The notes under the pieces: model-generated
The model's input: only the letters and a program-made list of their open reading frames with translations
What the model was told of the DNA's origin: nothing
The model's database searches: none
Source of the DNA: Alviniconcha marisindica
Lineage: Eukaryota > Mollusca > Gastropoda > Provannidae
Length of the DNA stretch: 64,000 nt
Assembly: GCA_018857735.1 (NCBI GenBank)
Contig: JABMCL010000428.1
Location: 67,501 to 131,500 of the forward strand
Direction: 5' to 3'
Part shown: piece after piece, positions 1-13,100 of the stretch
Position numbering within the stretch: position 1 is the stretch's first letter
Layout of the letters: each line of letters opens with the position of its first letter
Position numbers and translations under genes: made by a program

Positions 1-167
1 GCTTACTTTTCTTGCATTTGAACACAGCAGCAACAGCAGTCACCAAGTCTTGTCATTCAGTATTGGTATGCAAATCATGTGTCACACAGGAACCCGACTT
101 TGGTGGGTTTTTATTTTTATTTTTTCTAACAGGAGACTCTTCAACTAATAGTCTGAAATTCAGGCTC

Positions 168-170
<3 letters not shown>

Positions 171-236
<66 letters not shown>
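171..236. repeat. (GT)n microsatellite
   Basis: About 33 uninterrupted GT units lie in the intron before the first visible exon. Confidence 0.98.
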
Positions 237-239
<3 letters not shown>

Positions 240-477
240 GTTTCTGAGAAAGAGCGACAGAGATTGAGAGCCTGCAAGAGTTGTGTGGTGGTGTGCTGCA
301 AAAGGTTATTTCGGTGGATTTCAGAAGACCTACATAATATATATCAGGAGCTGAAGACTGGGGGAGAGAGAAGAAAAAAAAAGCAGAAGAAGAAGAGCAA
401 AATGTATTGTCTTGTTGATCTGTTGATGCTGTTGTTCCCACTGTCCTCTAACTGTGATTTCCACACTCTGTCGGCAG

Positions 478-572
478 CCCTGAGCATCGCCAGCAAAGCT
501 CTGGCCACGGTCCTCAGCCAGACCTACGAGGAAGAGTGGACGGACGAGGCTGGGTTCAAGGCATCGTTAGAG
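478..572 (+). CDS. AMPH: Amphiphysin exon: BAR domain, helix 2 region
   Basis: An acceptor tcggcag precedes 478 and a donor GAG|gtactg follows 572. The exon starts with 2 nt of a split codon and ends in phase 0. It encodes [20 protein letters not shown] and a further 11 residues, matching the amphiphysin stretch around the conserved 'EVYEPxW' position. The preceding exon is outside the window. Confidence 0.85.
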
Positions 573-1160
573 GTACTGACTGAGTGGACGCCCTCAGGAT
601 TTGGATTATGCTAATCCTTCAGATTGTGGGGGGGGGGGGGGACGGCAGAGCACTGCAGAGCTGATCAGGAGGTGGACTGACTGTCTCACCATTTGAGTGG
701 CAGACAGTACTAGGTTCAGCCAGATTTCCGTAATAATGTGTACTGTCTGCTTGTGGTCTGACCTGGACACCCAAGTCCGTCTCTCTCTGATGCTTCATGT
801 GAGCTGAGGTGTTGTTAACAAACCTTACCTCTTTGTTGTCATGATGCTTTACACTAATTACAGCCACAGAAACGGTGTGACTTACTAGGGACAGGGAAAG
901 CAGGAGATCGGGTTGCCGCTTTACATTACTCTCGGATATATATATATATATATTCTAGGCTCCTTCTCCATCGCTGCTCATGTTGGCTGGCTAAGATGAA
1001 GTTCACTGTGTCTGCACTGGTCCTTTGTACAGAAAGCAAGTTTGGCACCTAAGTTGAGACGCCACAAGCAGAAACCAACAGTAACAAGAATTACAAGCAG
1101 CTTAAACCACAGAAGCCTAACAGCAAGACCTTCAGTTACACACACGTACACACATGCATG

Positions 1161-1225
<65 letters not shown>

Positions 1226-2021
1226 CAGTCAACTGATATAATTTACAGGAGAAGGTGGACAGGATAGGGATTTTGCTAGCAGTAGTAGGTTTTAAACAGG
1301 TGGGTCTTCACAGCAGTTTTGCATGCAGAGGTTCATATTCATAACTGAATATGTGTAAATTTCATAAGGCAGAGAATTCCAGACAGAAGGAGCAGCACAG
1401 GAAAATAATCAATGTTTAAACACTTTAGTCTTAATGTGTGGAATGTGTAGACTTCTTTTAAAAACAGCGAAAAAAGAGATGGGTTTGTTTTGGATGTACA
1501 TTTGCCGTTCATATGACCTAGGGAGACAGCAACGGACACTCTCCTGAAAGAGAGTGAGGGAGACACCCCCACACACACACGTTACAGTTTTCAGTCCCTC
1601 CTGTCTAGTACCTTCTGATCAGGCTTGGGGATGAAGAAGTGGCATTGCGTGTGGCGAAAAGGCTCGCCAGCTGCCAAGTGGGATTAGGGTTCAATCCCCT
1701 GATACTTATCTCCCTGGTCCAACACTCCAGGCATGAACAGCTAATCCTGAGTGTGAAAAGAAATGTGGACTTTCCCACAGCTTTCTTTGTCTGTCGCCCT
1801 CTTCCTGAGACCCCTCAGCGTAAAAACGTTTGACAGTGTTTGTTGCTTTATGTGTAAATGCCTAAAGGCACCAGTACAGTCCATTCATTGCAAAGGGTGG
1901 TTTTGCGTGCAAATGCCTAAAAGCTCCAATGCTGTGTGTTACAAAGTCTTGAAGTGTAACATTGCTCTATGTGTAAATGCCTAGAAGCACCAGCACAGTC
2001 TGTTACAAGGTGTTGCTTGCT

Positions 2022-2088
<67 letters not shown>

Positions 2089-3530
2089 AATGCCTGAAGA
2101 GAAAACACCAGTGCAGACTCTGAATGCCTAAAAGCACTCAGTTTTGCTTTGCATGCGAATGCCTTAAAACCACCAAGACTGACTGTGGCACACACACTGT
2201 TTGTGTAGAAATGCCTTACAAGCACCAAGACTGTGGCAAGGTGTTGCTTTGTGTGTAAATGCCTTACAAGCACCAAGATTGACTGTGTGACATGGTGTTG
2301 CTTTGTGTGTGTAAATGCCTTACAACCACCAAGACTGACTGTGTGACATGGTGTTGCTTTGTGTGTAAATGCCTTACAAGCACCAAGATTGACTGTGTGA
2401 CATGGTGTTGCTTTGTGTGTAAATGCCTTACAAGCACCAAGATTGACTGTGTGACATGGTGTTGCTTTGTGTGTAAATGCCTTACAACCACCAAGACTGA
2501 CTGTGACAAGGTGCTGCTTTGCATGCTAATGCTAAAGAGCACCAAAGCTTGCTATAACAAACCTTGCTTTACATGTGAATGCCTAAAAGCACCAAAACTG
2601 ACTGACAAGGTGTTGCTTTGCATATACATAGGCACCACAGTGCCTACTGTGTGACAGGGTGTTGCTTTGTATGCTAATGTTTATAAACACCCATACAGAT
2701 TGTGAGAAGGTGTGTATTTGCATACATAGGCACCAGTGCAGACTGTTACAAAGTGTTGCTTTGTGTGTGAATGCCTAAAACTAAAAGCACCAAAACAGAC
2801 TGATACCAAAACAGACTGTGACAAACGAAGTGTTGCTTTGCATGTAAAAGCACCAGAACAGACTGTGACAAAGTGTTGCTTTGCATATAAGTTTGTTTTT
2901 TCTTTAGAATCTCATAAAAGAACAGTAGTCTATCTTTGTTCAAAGCCACTCTTTACATTATTATTACCTTGATGTCATGTGCAGTGCTATTGAATAAGGA
3001 AGGAAGGAACTTGGTTTATTACGCCTAGTCAGCCATGACAGTTACATCAGGGCAGTATTGAACAAGGAGTTAATGAAACCAGTTAGCTGGCTGGTTAGTT
3101 CCTCAGTTTGTCAGATGACTGTTTGTTTGGTTTTGGGGTGGGAGGACAGTTTAGTTTCAAAGGCTGACTGGTTGGTTCATTATTCAGTGGTTGAGGAAGT
3201 GAGAGGCGGGCTGACCTCTGGCTGAACGTTTTTCAGACTCAGGACTTGCTATGGAACGACTACCTAGACAACATACAGAGCACCGTGATGGAGCCCATGA
3301 ACTCTTACATCGCTTCTTTCCCAGCGCTCAAGGTGAGGTTAAAGAGGTGGGCGCACTGTCCTCAAGGTTGGAGCTAAGCAGTAATTTCCAGTATTTTACC
3401 TGTTAAGATCAGTATGTACCAGGGGAACAAATCAGCAGTCGGTCAGATGTAGCGGCTGTTATTGTGGTTGACTGGTTCTAATTTATTTTATTTTTTTAAA
3501 GGCATGGTGTGTGTGTGTGTGTTTTAGATG

Positions 3531-3629
<99 letters not shown>

Positions 3630-6600
3630 CTGAATAGGGAAGGGATCAGGGTGTTTGCTAGTAGAGCTCTGGGATAGACGACCATGCATCTGACTGGCTA
3701 CAGCAATTGACTGGTTTCCATGAATCACTTTCGCCACCTTATAGATGGTACACCGATTTCACAAATGTCTAGTGTGATCACTGCCCACTGTCAGACTGGT
3801 CCCTGCATCTGACCAGTTTACAAGCGGCACCCATTACTGACTACCTCTTTCATCAACTTTATGGGCAGCTGTTTTGTTTGGTTGAGTTATTTTATGGTTT
3901 GGAAATTGTGGGGAATTTAGTATGGGATTCGACGAGAGAGATGCAGGAAGAGGGAGCACTTGATGATCTACCATGAAAAGCTCACAAAAAGGATCATTGA
4001 CAGTCAGACTTACAGTAGAACTGTTTCAAAGACAACATTGAGAAAACATCTTGAGACAGAGGGAGGAGCATGTAGGGGCCTTCCTGAGCATAGGTACCAT
4101 CTGGACCTAAACTGCTCTCTGATGAAACGCAGGGGGGTTCAGGGTGATTAGTAAACTGGATCGAATCAATAATCAACAAGCACCCCAGAACACGCATTGA
4201 AGTATTAAGCAAAAGTAACGTTTTTGGCCCCCTTTTCCCTCCCCCCCCCCCCCCCCCCCCCAGAAATCTGAATAAAGGCAGTATAGTGTACGAAAGCCTA
4301 CTAGTCAACAGAGGCGAGTTCATTTGCCCCGGAGAAAGCCAGCTGTGACAGAGCTAGAGTAGCACCACCCAGACTGCTACTTTAATAATTGTATACATGC
4401 TGTGTGCTGCAGGCAAAGATAGCCAAGCGAGGCAGGAAAATGGTTGACTTTGACAACTCCCGACACAACCTGGAGGTCCTGCAGGCTGCCAAGAAGAAAG
4501 ACGACACCAAGATTGCCAAGGTAACTAAACAGGATGCCAGTATTGCTAAAGTAACTAAAGAGGATGCCAGTATTGCTAAGGTAACTAACTAAACCGGAAG
4601 CCAAAATTGCCAAGGTAAGTCAAGAGGATGCCAAAATTGCCAAGGTAGCTAAAGAGGATGCCAGTATTGCTAAGGTAACTAACCAAAGAGGACGCCAAAT
4701 TTGCCAAGGTAAGTCAAGAGGATGTCAAAAATTGCCACGGTAAGTCAAGAGGATGCCGAAAATTGCCAAGGTAGCTAAAGAGGATGCCAGTATTGCTAAG
4801 GTAACTAACCAAAGAGGACACCAAAATTGCCAAGGTAAGTCAAGAGGATGCCAAAAATTGCCAAGGCTGAAGCAGATGCCAGTATTGCTAAGGTAACTCA
4901 AGAGGATGCCGGTATTGCTAAGGTAACTAACTAAACTGGATGCCAGAATTGCCAAGGTAACTCAAGAGGATGCCAAAATTGCCCAGGTAACTCAAGAGGA
5001 TGCCAAAATTGCCAAGGCAACTAAAGAGGATGCCAAAATTGCCAAGGTAACTCAAGAGGCTGCCAAAATTGCTAAGGTGACTCAAGAGGATGCCAAAATT
5101 GCTAAGGTAACTAAATAAAGAGGATGCCAAAATTCCTAAGGCAACTCAAGAGGATGCCAAAATTGCCACTGTAACTCAAGAGGATGCCGGTATTGCTAAG
5201 GCAGCTCAAGAGGATGCCAAAATTGCCAAGGTAGCGCAAGAGGATGCCAAAATTGCCAAGATAGCTCAAGAGGATGCCAAAATTGCCAAGATAGCTAAAG
5301 AGGATGCCGGTATTGCTAAGGTAACTAAAGAGGATGCCAAAATTGCCAAGGTAGCTAAAGAGGATGCCAGTATTGCTAAGGTAACTAAAGAGGATGCCAA
5401 AATTGCCAAGGTAGCTAAAGAGGATGCCAATTGTTGTGCTTGTCTTTCCACAGGCTCAAGAAGACCTGAATGAATCCAAGCGTATCTATGAAGATCTACA
5501 CAATGAGCTGTGCACAGAGTTGCCCGATTTTTACAACAGGTGGGACTTCTCAGCACTGCACTATACTGTGTCGCACTACACATCACCCCATAGCACATCA
5601 GTACATTACATGTTCTACTAGAGCATAGCTAGACTGTTAGTATTTGATCAACACCCAGTGGAGTTAATTAGCGCTCAAAACAAACAGAACAAAGACCTGA
5701 GTCACTTATGCTAACTTGCACCTGGCATGCGTGTAAATACGGTGTACATAAACTCCACCAGAGGTACATCCTCTGGTGGAGTTTATTTAGAGGAAGTACC
5801 TCTGGTGGAGTTTATGTACCTTGTCTGTACATGCATGCCAAGTAAGAGTTACCATAGGCAACTCAGGTCTTTATTGTTGTTTGTTCCACATGCTAATAGA
5901 CGATTTCCGGAAATAGCAGGCGAAGATAATTTGACAGTGTTTTCGTACTCCGGAAGAGTGAAGTCCCCTGAATGGAGGCGGCTGTGGAGAAGAGCCGATC
6001 TGCAACAGTTTTAGATCTTCAGGCATAGACCTGTTATAATTTATACTAGACTACCAGCTGGGGGAACCTACTATCCGATCTGCATGTTCCCCACGAACAG
6101 TGAGAGATTGATTGGCATATCTGATGCCTTTTCTGCCTTTTGTTTATGGGTATCCGTCATCTTCCCCACGTGCTCACTGTACCCCCAACAAAAGCAGGCC
6201 TACTCTGCTCTACACCCGCAGGCTTTGACCTATATATACAGCTCCATGCCCATAGGCACTTACTGAGTGCAGTCGCTTGGATTTCCGAAGATCGTCTATT
6301 AACTCCCTTGTGTGTCGATTCAGCACAAGCGTTCTGGGCCTCATTCTTTTTCAGATTGTTAGTACTTTAACAGACATGTTGGTATCGCACGTCCCTTGTC
6401 CATTTGCTTATTAAGCATGAAGCTCTGGAGTCTAATTACCTTTGCCTGCAAACAAAATCAACAAAATAAGCATTCTCATGCATTTTGTGCTGTGGATGCA
6501 AGGAACCGTGACCTGCTTCAAGTATTCAAGTACGTGTGTATTTCTTTTCTTTCACAGCCGAGTGACGTTCTACGCTGACCTGTTCCAGAAACTGTTTGGC

Positions 6601-7068
6601 TGTGAAAACATACTGCACACCGAGATTGCAAGGGTGAGTTTTGCTCTCATCTCTCCCTCCACCCATTCCTCTTCCTTCTCTTGTTCTTGGTCATGCGGCA
6701 CACGGAGGTGTCAGCATTCAACAAGGTTTTTTTCTCCTTTTGTCTTCCTCCTCCTTGCCTTTTCGTCATGGTCACTTGCATTTGGTACAGTCTTATAAGT
6801 ACAATAATGTGCGCTCGTGAACTGCGTATTTGTAGAGGGTGGTGTCCTTATTCTCTCATTTCTGATGGCAACAGTTCCCACCCCCGTTCTCTGAGGAGGG
6901 AAAATAATGCAGCGGTGGACAAAAATGGAAATAAAGGGTGGACAGTCAGGGGTTCGCTCCCTGTGACTGTTACAGTAGCCATATTGTCCTAGGCAGACAA
7001 GTGAAACGCCTGTGCGACACTTAGAACGCAATGTTTGTTGGTTTGTTTGTAAGAGTAAGTTTGTTGGT

Positions 7069-7104
<36 letters not shown>

Positions 7105-7395
7105 TTGGGGGGGCTTGTGCTTGTTACCATGTGCAACCCCTAACAGAGACCTGATCTTTAATCTGATGAAGGAGGTCATTCTACAGAAGAAGAAGGCAAA
7201 TCACACACGAGAATGTATGTATGGAAGAAAAGAAAAAAAGATGACTTCTGTGCCTGTACACAGGGAAATGTGTGTGCTGTTTCAGATATCACAATCCCTT
7301 ACACAGACAGCGCAGACTCTGTCCAAAGACTATGTTCAGTTTGTCTACACACCAAAGAGACCACTCAGCAAGTCGCTGTCTGACAAGTAAGAAGC

Positions 7396-7439
<44 letters not shown>

Positions 7440-10100
7440 TGTGTATGTGCACATGTGCGCATTTGTATATAATGTGTGTGTGGTCATTCTTGCAAAACAC
7501 AGACAGAACGGACCCAAAGCATCATGGACAAATTCTGGGAAACGATGTCTTTACATAATGGAGTCCATTCTGACCGTTGCTGTCTGCTTGTCTGCCCCCT
7601 CTGGCTATGCATCTTCCTCGTCTGTTTTTTGACTCGCATGAACGAAATCTGTCTGTAGTGATCAGTCTTGGGTTGGCCGGCCATCTGCATCTGGCAACGA
7701 CTTTAATGGCGTGATTTTCTGGAACACTATATCAAGATCATAAAATGTCAAAATTGCATGATGGTAGAGTAGAGTGACCTTGATTACTTGACAAGGTCAC
7801 AGAGGCACCAAACAGTTGTGGACATGGAAAGTGATGTGTTTCTTGTCAGTTCTTATCCGGACCAGTTCAGACTTTGTATGGTTGCCGGACGCACAGACTA
7901 GATCATGCATATGTATGTAAAGGTTTTTTGTTTTGTTTTTTGAGAGAGAGATTTGGTTTTACTTTGACTATATTCAAGAGAAATAGTTGATGCATCACCT
8001 GTCTTAAGAAGTTGGCAAATGCCTCTCTGTCCCACTGTCCTTGCTCTCTGAGAGTGAGGTCAAGGAGGCAGTAATGCTGAGGCACACTCTGGGCCTCACT
8101 TTCCAGCACCTCCCTCTAAACTCTGTCCTAACTGGTTACGCTGTTGAAGAGGCAAGCCTCTAAACTCTGTCCTAACTGGTTACGCTGTTGAAGGGGCAAG
8201 CCTCTAAACTCTGTCCCAACTGGTTACGCTGTTGAAGGGGCAAGCCTCTAAACTCTGTCCCAACTGGTTACGCTGTTGAAGGGGCAAGCCTCTAAACTCT
8301 GTCCCAACTGGTTACGCTGTTGAAGGGGCAAGCCTCTAAACTCTGTCCCAACTGGTTACGCTGTTGAAGGGGCAAGCCTCTAAACTCTGTCCCAACTGGT
8401 TACGCTGTTGAAGGGGCAAGCCTCCAAACTCTGTCCCAACTGGTTACGCTGTTGAAGGGGCAAGCCTCCAAAGTCGGTCCCAACTGGTTACGCTGTTGAA
8501 GGGGCAAGCCTCTAAATTCTGTCCTAACTGGTTACGCTGTTGAAGGGGCAAGCCTCCAAGCTCTGTCCTAACTGGTTACGCTGTTGAAGGGGCAAGCCTC
8601 CAAACTCTGTCCTAACTGGTTACACTGTTGAAGGGGCAAGCCTCCAAACTCTGTCCCAACTGGTTACACTGTTGAAGGGGCAAGCCTCTAAACTCTGTCC
8701 CAACTGGTTACACTGTTGAAGGGGCAAGCCTCTAAACTCTGTCCCAACTGGTTACACTGTTGAAGGGGCACTGCTTGCATCCACACATCTGTCTGCTGAA
8801 ACCATGGCTTGAACAGAAAGGCATGATATAAGTTGTCTGTTACAAACATAATGATATGAGCTGTCTGTTACAAACGTAATGATATGAGCTGTCTGTTACA
8901 AACGTAATGATATGAGCTGTCTGTTACAAACGTAATGATATGAGCTGTCTGTTACAAACATAATGATATGAGCTGTCTGTTACAAACATAATGCCAGTTG
9001 AGCGCCAACAAAGCTCTGTCAGCAGACTCTGGAGACCTCTGGCATTGCCAATTATGGCAGTGCCTGGAAGAAGGCTGTTGTTGACTGATGCTCACATTTT
9101 GCTGTTGGGGCTGTTGTCACAAATTAAACACAAACTAAAATAGCTTTGACACAAGCAGAATAGACTGCGGAATGCATAGAATGTAGAATGCAGACTGAGA
9201 TGACGAATGTTGAAATGGTAGCATGCACTGTGTGGATTATGTTTTGTGCATGTGCCGAGAAATAGACTGCCTGCAATATAGGGTTACAAAAAAAAAGGGG
9301 GGGAAGGGGGGGGGGGGGGGGGGTTGTTGTTGCTTCTTTTCCTTCTGAGTGGAGGTGGGTAGAAATTATAGTTTTATGATGTTTTACACCTTCACTCTGT
9401 CTTGTGCTGATTCTGTTGCGTTTTTCTTTTTTAATAGAATAAAGTCAACATTTTATTTTGGGTATGATGACCTGGACAGGGGTGTGATTGGGTGTGTTTT
9501 GCCTTGCGCTTTTTTTCATAGTTAACATCAGTACGGTTGTGCTGTGCTACTAGCTGAGTGTATAAATTCCAAGATGAGGAAAGACAGGATTTTTTTACCA
9601 CCATGAAGACGGGCAGCAACTTGTGATCGGCCTGTGTTGCCCTGCTGGCCATGAGGAAAACCTTAATGTTGGGGTTTTCTCAACCACCGTCAGAGTGACA
9701 TCTTTCAAACTTTGCATGACAGTGTCCATTGATCTTTATACTTTAATATCAGTTTTACTGCTGTAAGGTTTAGGGGGTCAGGCTTGGTGTGTAAATTTGG
9801 TTGCTGAAATGGTGATAATAAAAGGGAATTTATAGAGCACTTTCAGAGACTCAGAGTGCTTTACAGCTTCTTTTTTTTTTTTTTTTTTTTTTTCTCTAAG
9901 CCTGCAGCATGTAAATACTCACACACAAATCAATAGCATAAAAATACATTAATGAGCTTTACATGTCCATATCGGGTACACTGAATGTTGCCCATTTCAA
10001 GGTCATGGGAGAGTTTGAAATAATGAGGTGTTTTATAGTGTCCAGCTCAAGTTTTAGTCGACTAAGCATTTGCTCATCTTGTCTTATTTATTCAAGCCAA

Positions 10101-10158
<58 letters not shown>

Positions 10159-13100
10159 AAAATAATTTGTTTGATGTGATGTTAAACAGCTAGGTCAGAT
10201 TTATTTGTCTCTCACTTTTTACATCTAGTTCAGTCCATCAGAAGGTAAAAAAAAAATTATAGACATTTTTTTATCTTTTATTGGTATTTGTTTCTTCGTA
10301 TTTCAGTATTCTTAGAACAGAAAATTCAACATTTTATTATGGGTGAGAGAAAAAGTATACACAACTTTGAACACTTTCATCTCTTTTCTGTAACCTTGAT
10401 GTGCTTTTTGATTTGATTTTCTTCTATTTGCTGTTGTCTGACAATAAGCGTCGTTGGTTAACAAAGCTGTGAGTGTAGTATTTCTTGGGAAAAGGAAAAA
10501 GCAGAATTTGATGAGAGCAATGAGGCCACATTGCCTCTGTTGGCGATTTGCTGTAGCTTGTGTTTGTGTCAGCTTGAGGAGCAGGTCTTTGCTTGGCTAA
10601 TTTAACACAGCTAAAGCCTTAGAATAAAGATTAACAGAGTGTGTGTGTGTGTGCATGTGTGTGTCTGTGTGCATTTGGATGTGCGTGTGACCAAAGTAAA
10701 TTGATGTTGGCGTTAATCCCACGTCATTTGATTTTCTTTGTCATTTTTTGAGAAATAGCTCTTTTTGCAACTTGGCCTTCGCATTTTGTAGCTTATGACG
10801 GTAACAAGTAGTTTGAAGGCATTTTGTGTGCTTTCTTTTTGTATGTTTTTAGTGGGGGTGTTTTGTCTGTGTATGTGTGCGTGTATGTGTGTGTGTGTGT
10901 GACTTGTAGTTTCAACTGTAAAGCTGTTCCAAGATTATTTTAATGTTTTTTAAATATTTTTATAAAGATTTCAGTGAAACCAACAACTTTAATAGTGTTG
11001 TCATTTCTTTAGTGTAGTACATTGTATTCAGCCACTACCAGCGCTGTTCTGCCAATCACATTCACAGAAAAGCAACATCTGTTTGTTGTGTGCATGTTTC
11101 ACACAAATGAATAACATGCCTGTATCTTCTTCTCTCACTGTTTTTATCTGATGTGAACTGTCAGGCACACGTTTTCTTTTCCAAGTGACAACTTCCACAA
11201 GCAGATATTAAACATCATGTATGCCCCACCTTTCTCTGTTTCCAACACCTGTTTGGTTTGCCTGCTCACATATCTTGAGAATCTTTGTGAGGCATCTTGC
11301 ACTGGCAGTGCAAAGTACATGTAAACTCCGTAAGATTCCTCGCTCCGGACTGTCAGTCTCTTGGTTGTTTGTTGGGCATTTTGCCTGCTAGGCTGCCTCA
11401 GCTTTGCAACCGTACATTGTTCTCTTGCTAGTTTGTTTTTGTTGTTGATCACTTTTGTGTAGCACTATTCTCTGCTCTTGAGCAGACTCACTGCGCTCGA
11501 GAGCGGAGCTTTTAGGAAGCTTTGTATAACATCAGACCTCTGTTTCTCTTGTTTATTCTTGTTTCATCTCTCTCTCTCTGTGCGTGTGTGTGCGTGTGCG
11601 TGTGTGTGTGTTTAATTTTTATATGTGTTGTAGAACACTGTAAACTCTAATGCTGTTTTGTCCTGCCTGTGAATGTCTGAAGAAAGGTGCCATTTCCTTC
11701 TGATATTTGCCTAAAATGAGTGTTGTATCTATATCCAGGAACAAAATTCACTTCTGATACTTCTGCAAATATGCATAATTATTTGTAAGCAACTGCTTTA
11801 ATCAATTGTGTGATTGTGCATGTATGTGTTTGTAGTAAAGCAAGGACATCCAAATGGACCTAATGCTACTATCCTTTAGTATTAATGTTTTCACTCTCTA
11901 TCTCTCGCTCTCTCTCTCTCTCTCTCACACACTCTCCCTCTCCCTCACACTTTCTCTCTCGCTCTCTCTTTCTTGTGTTTTCTCTGTGAAAAACTATCAT
12001 AACAGTTTTCAAGATTTTCTGTGTAGATTGAATTCATTGATGTGTAAAGTACATAATTATATTGAAAGTGTTGATTTATTCACCATGCCTTACCTAGATA
12101 CGTATTTCTGGAGGATTCCTCTTCCAGGTAAGCTTGTGGCTTGGAATCGGACTTGATGCGACTGTCTCCCTTTTCTTCTCCTTTTTTTGTTTTTCTTTCT
12201 TTTTTCTTTAAATACACATAGCAGTTAGTTTTTTGTTGGTGAACTGGTGCTTTGGGGGTTAAAGTAATTAGTCCTAATTCCAAGAATTCATGTCAGGACT
12301 CAGAAGAACCATTGGAGTTCAGATCTTTGATGAACATCATGGATTTGCTCTGATAAATTCCATGATTTCTGGCAAACAAGCAACACAGAGCTTGGCAGAG
12401 AGTGAAATTTCACTGCTGGCATTGTAACTTTTACACTTCTTTGTGCAGTGCATTTTCTGTTTGATTGGCTGAAATAAATTAGGAGTCAGTGAAAAATGAG
12501 GGCAGGGCCAACAGGCTTGCTGGTCTGTCTGTCAAATGTCTGTTGGTCAGGAATAATAACACCATGCGTACCTGTTTTGTGAACACGTACCTACAGAGAA
12601 AATTTGTGTGAAACAAACAAAAAAATGGAACACTGACTTGACTCAGTAACAGCTTTGTATGTCAATGCACAGCTTGACTGGATGATGCCGAGAAGACAGT
12701 AAGTAAGTAACTTGGTGTTTTACACCAAGTGGAACACTGACCTTACACAGTGACGGCTTTGTATGTCAAACGCATGGTTTGACTGGATGATGCCGAGAAG
12801 ACAGTAAGTAAGTAACTTGGTGTTTTACACCAAGTGGAACACTGACCTTACACAGTGACGGCTTTGTATGTCAAACGCATGGTTTGACTGGATGATGCCG
12901 AGAAGACGGTAAGTAAGTAACTTGGTGTTTTACGCCCAGTCAACCATTACAGTTATATCAGGGCGAGACAGAGAAGACAGCTTTGTTTAAATAGAAAAGG
13001 TTTCCTAAAATGAGATTATGCCAGAATGTTTTCTGTTCAGTGGATGACCATCAAACGCCTGTATTGAAAGTGTATGTGTGCCCCGCTTCTCTCCGAATCC

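Larger units (their letters stand above)
573..3236 (+). other. Amphiphysin intron with microsatellites and a minisatellite
   Basis: No exon is visible. The intron contains a poly-G run near 628, a copy of an interspersed repeat at about 1010-1570, CA and GT microsatellites, and a degenerate 54 bp minisatellite at 1845-2890. It also carries a short copy of a dispersed element at 2997-3057. Confidence 0.7.

Noticed and set aside
8109..8770. CRISPR-like array
   Set aside because: The 44 bp units are contiguous with no unique spacers, in a eukaryotic intron; this is a minisatellite.
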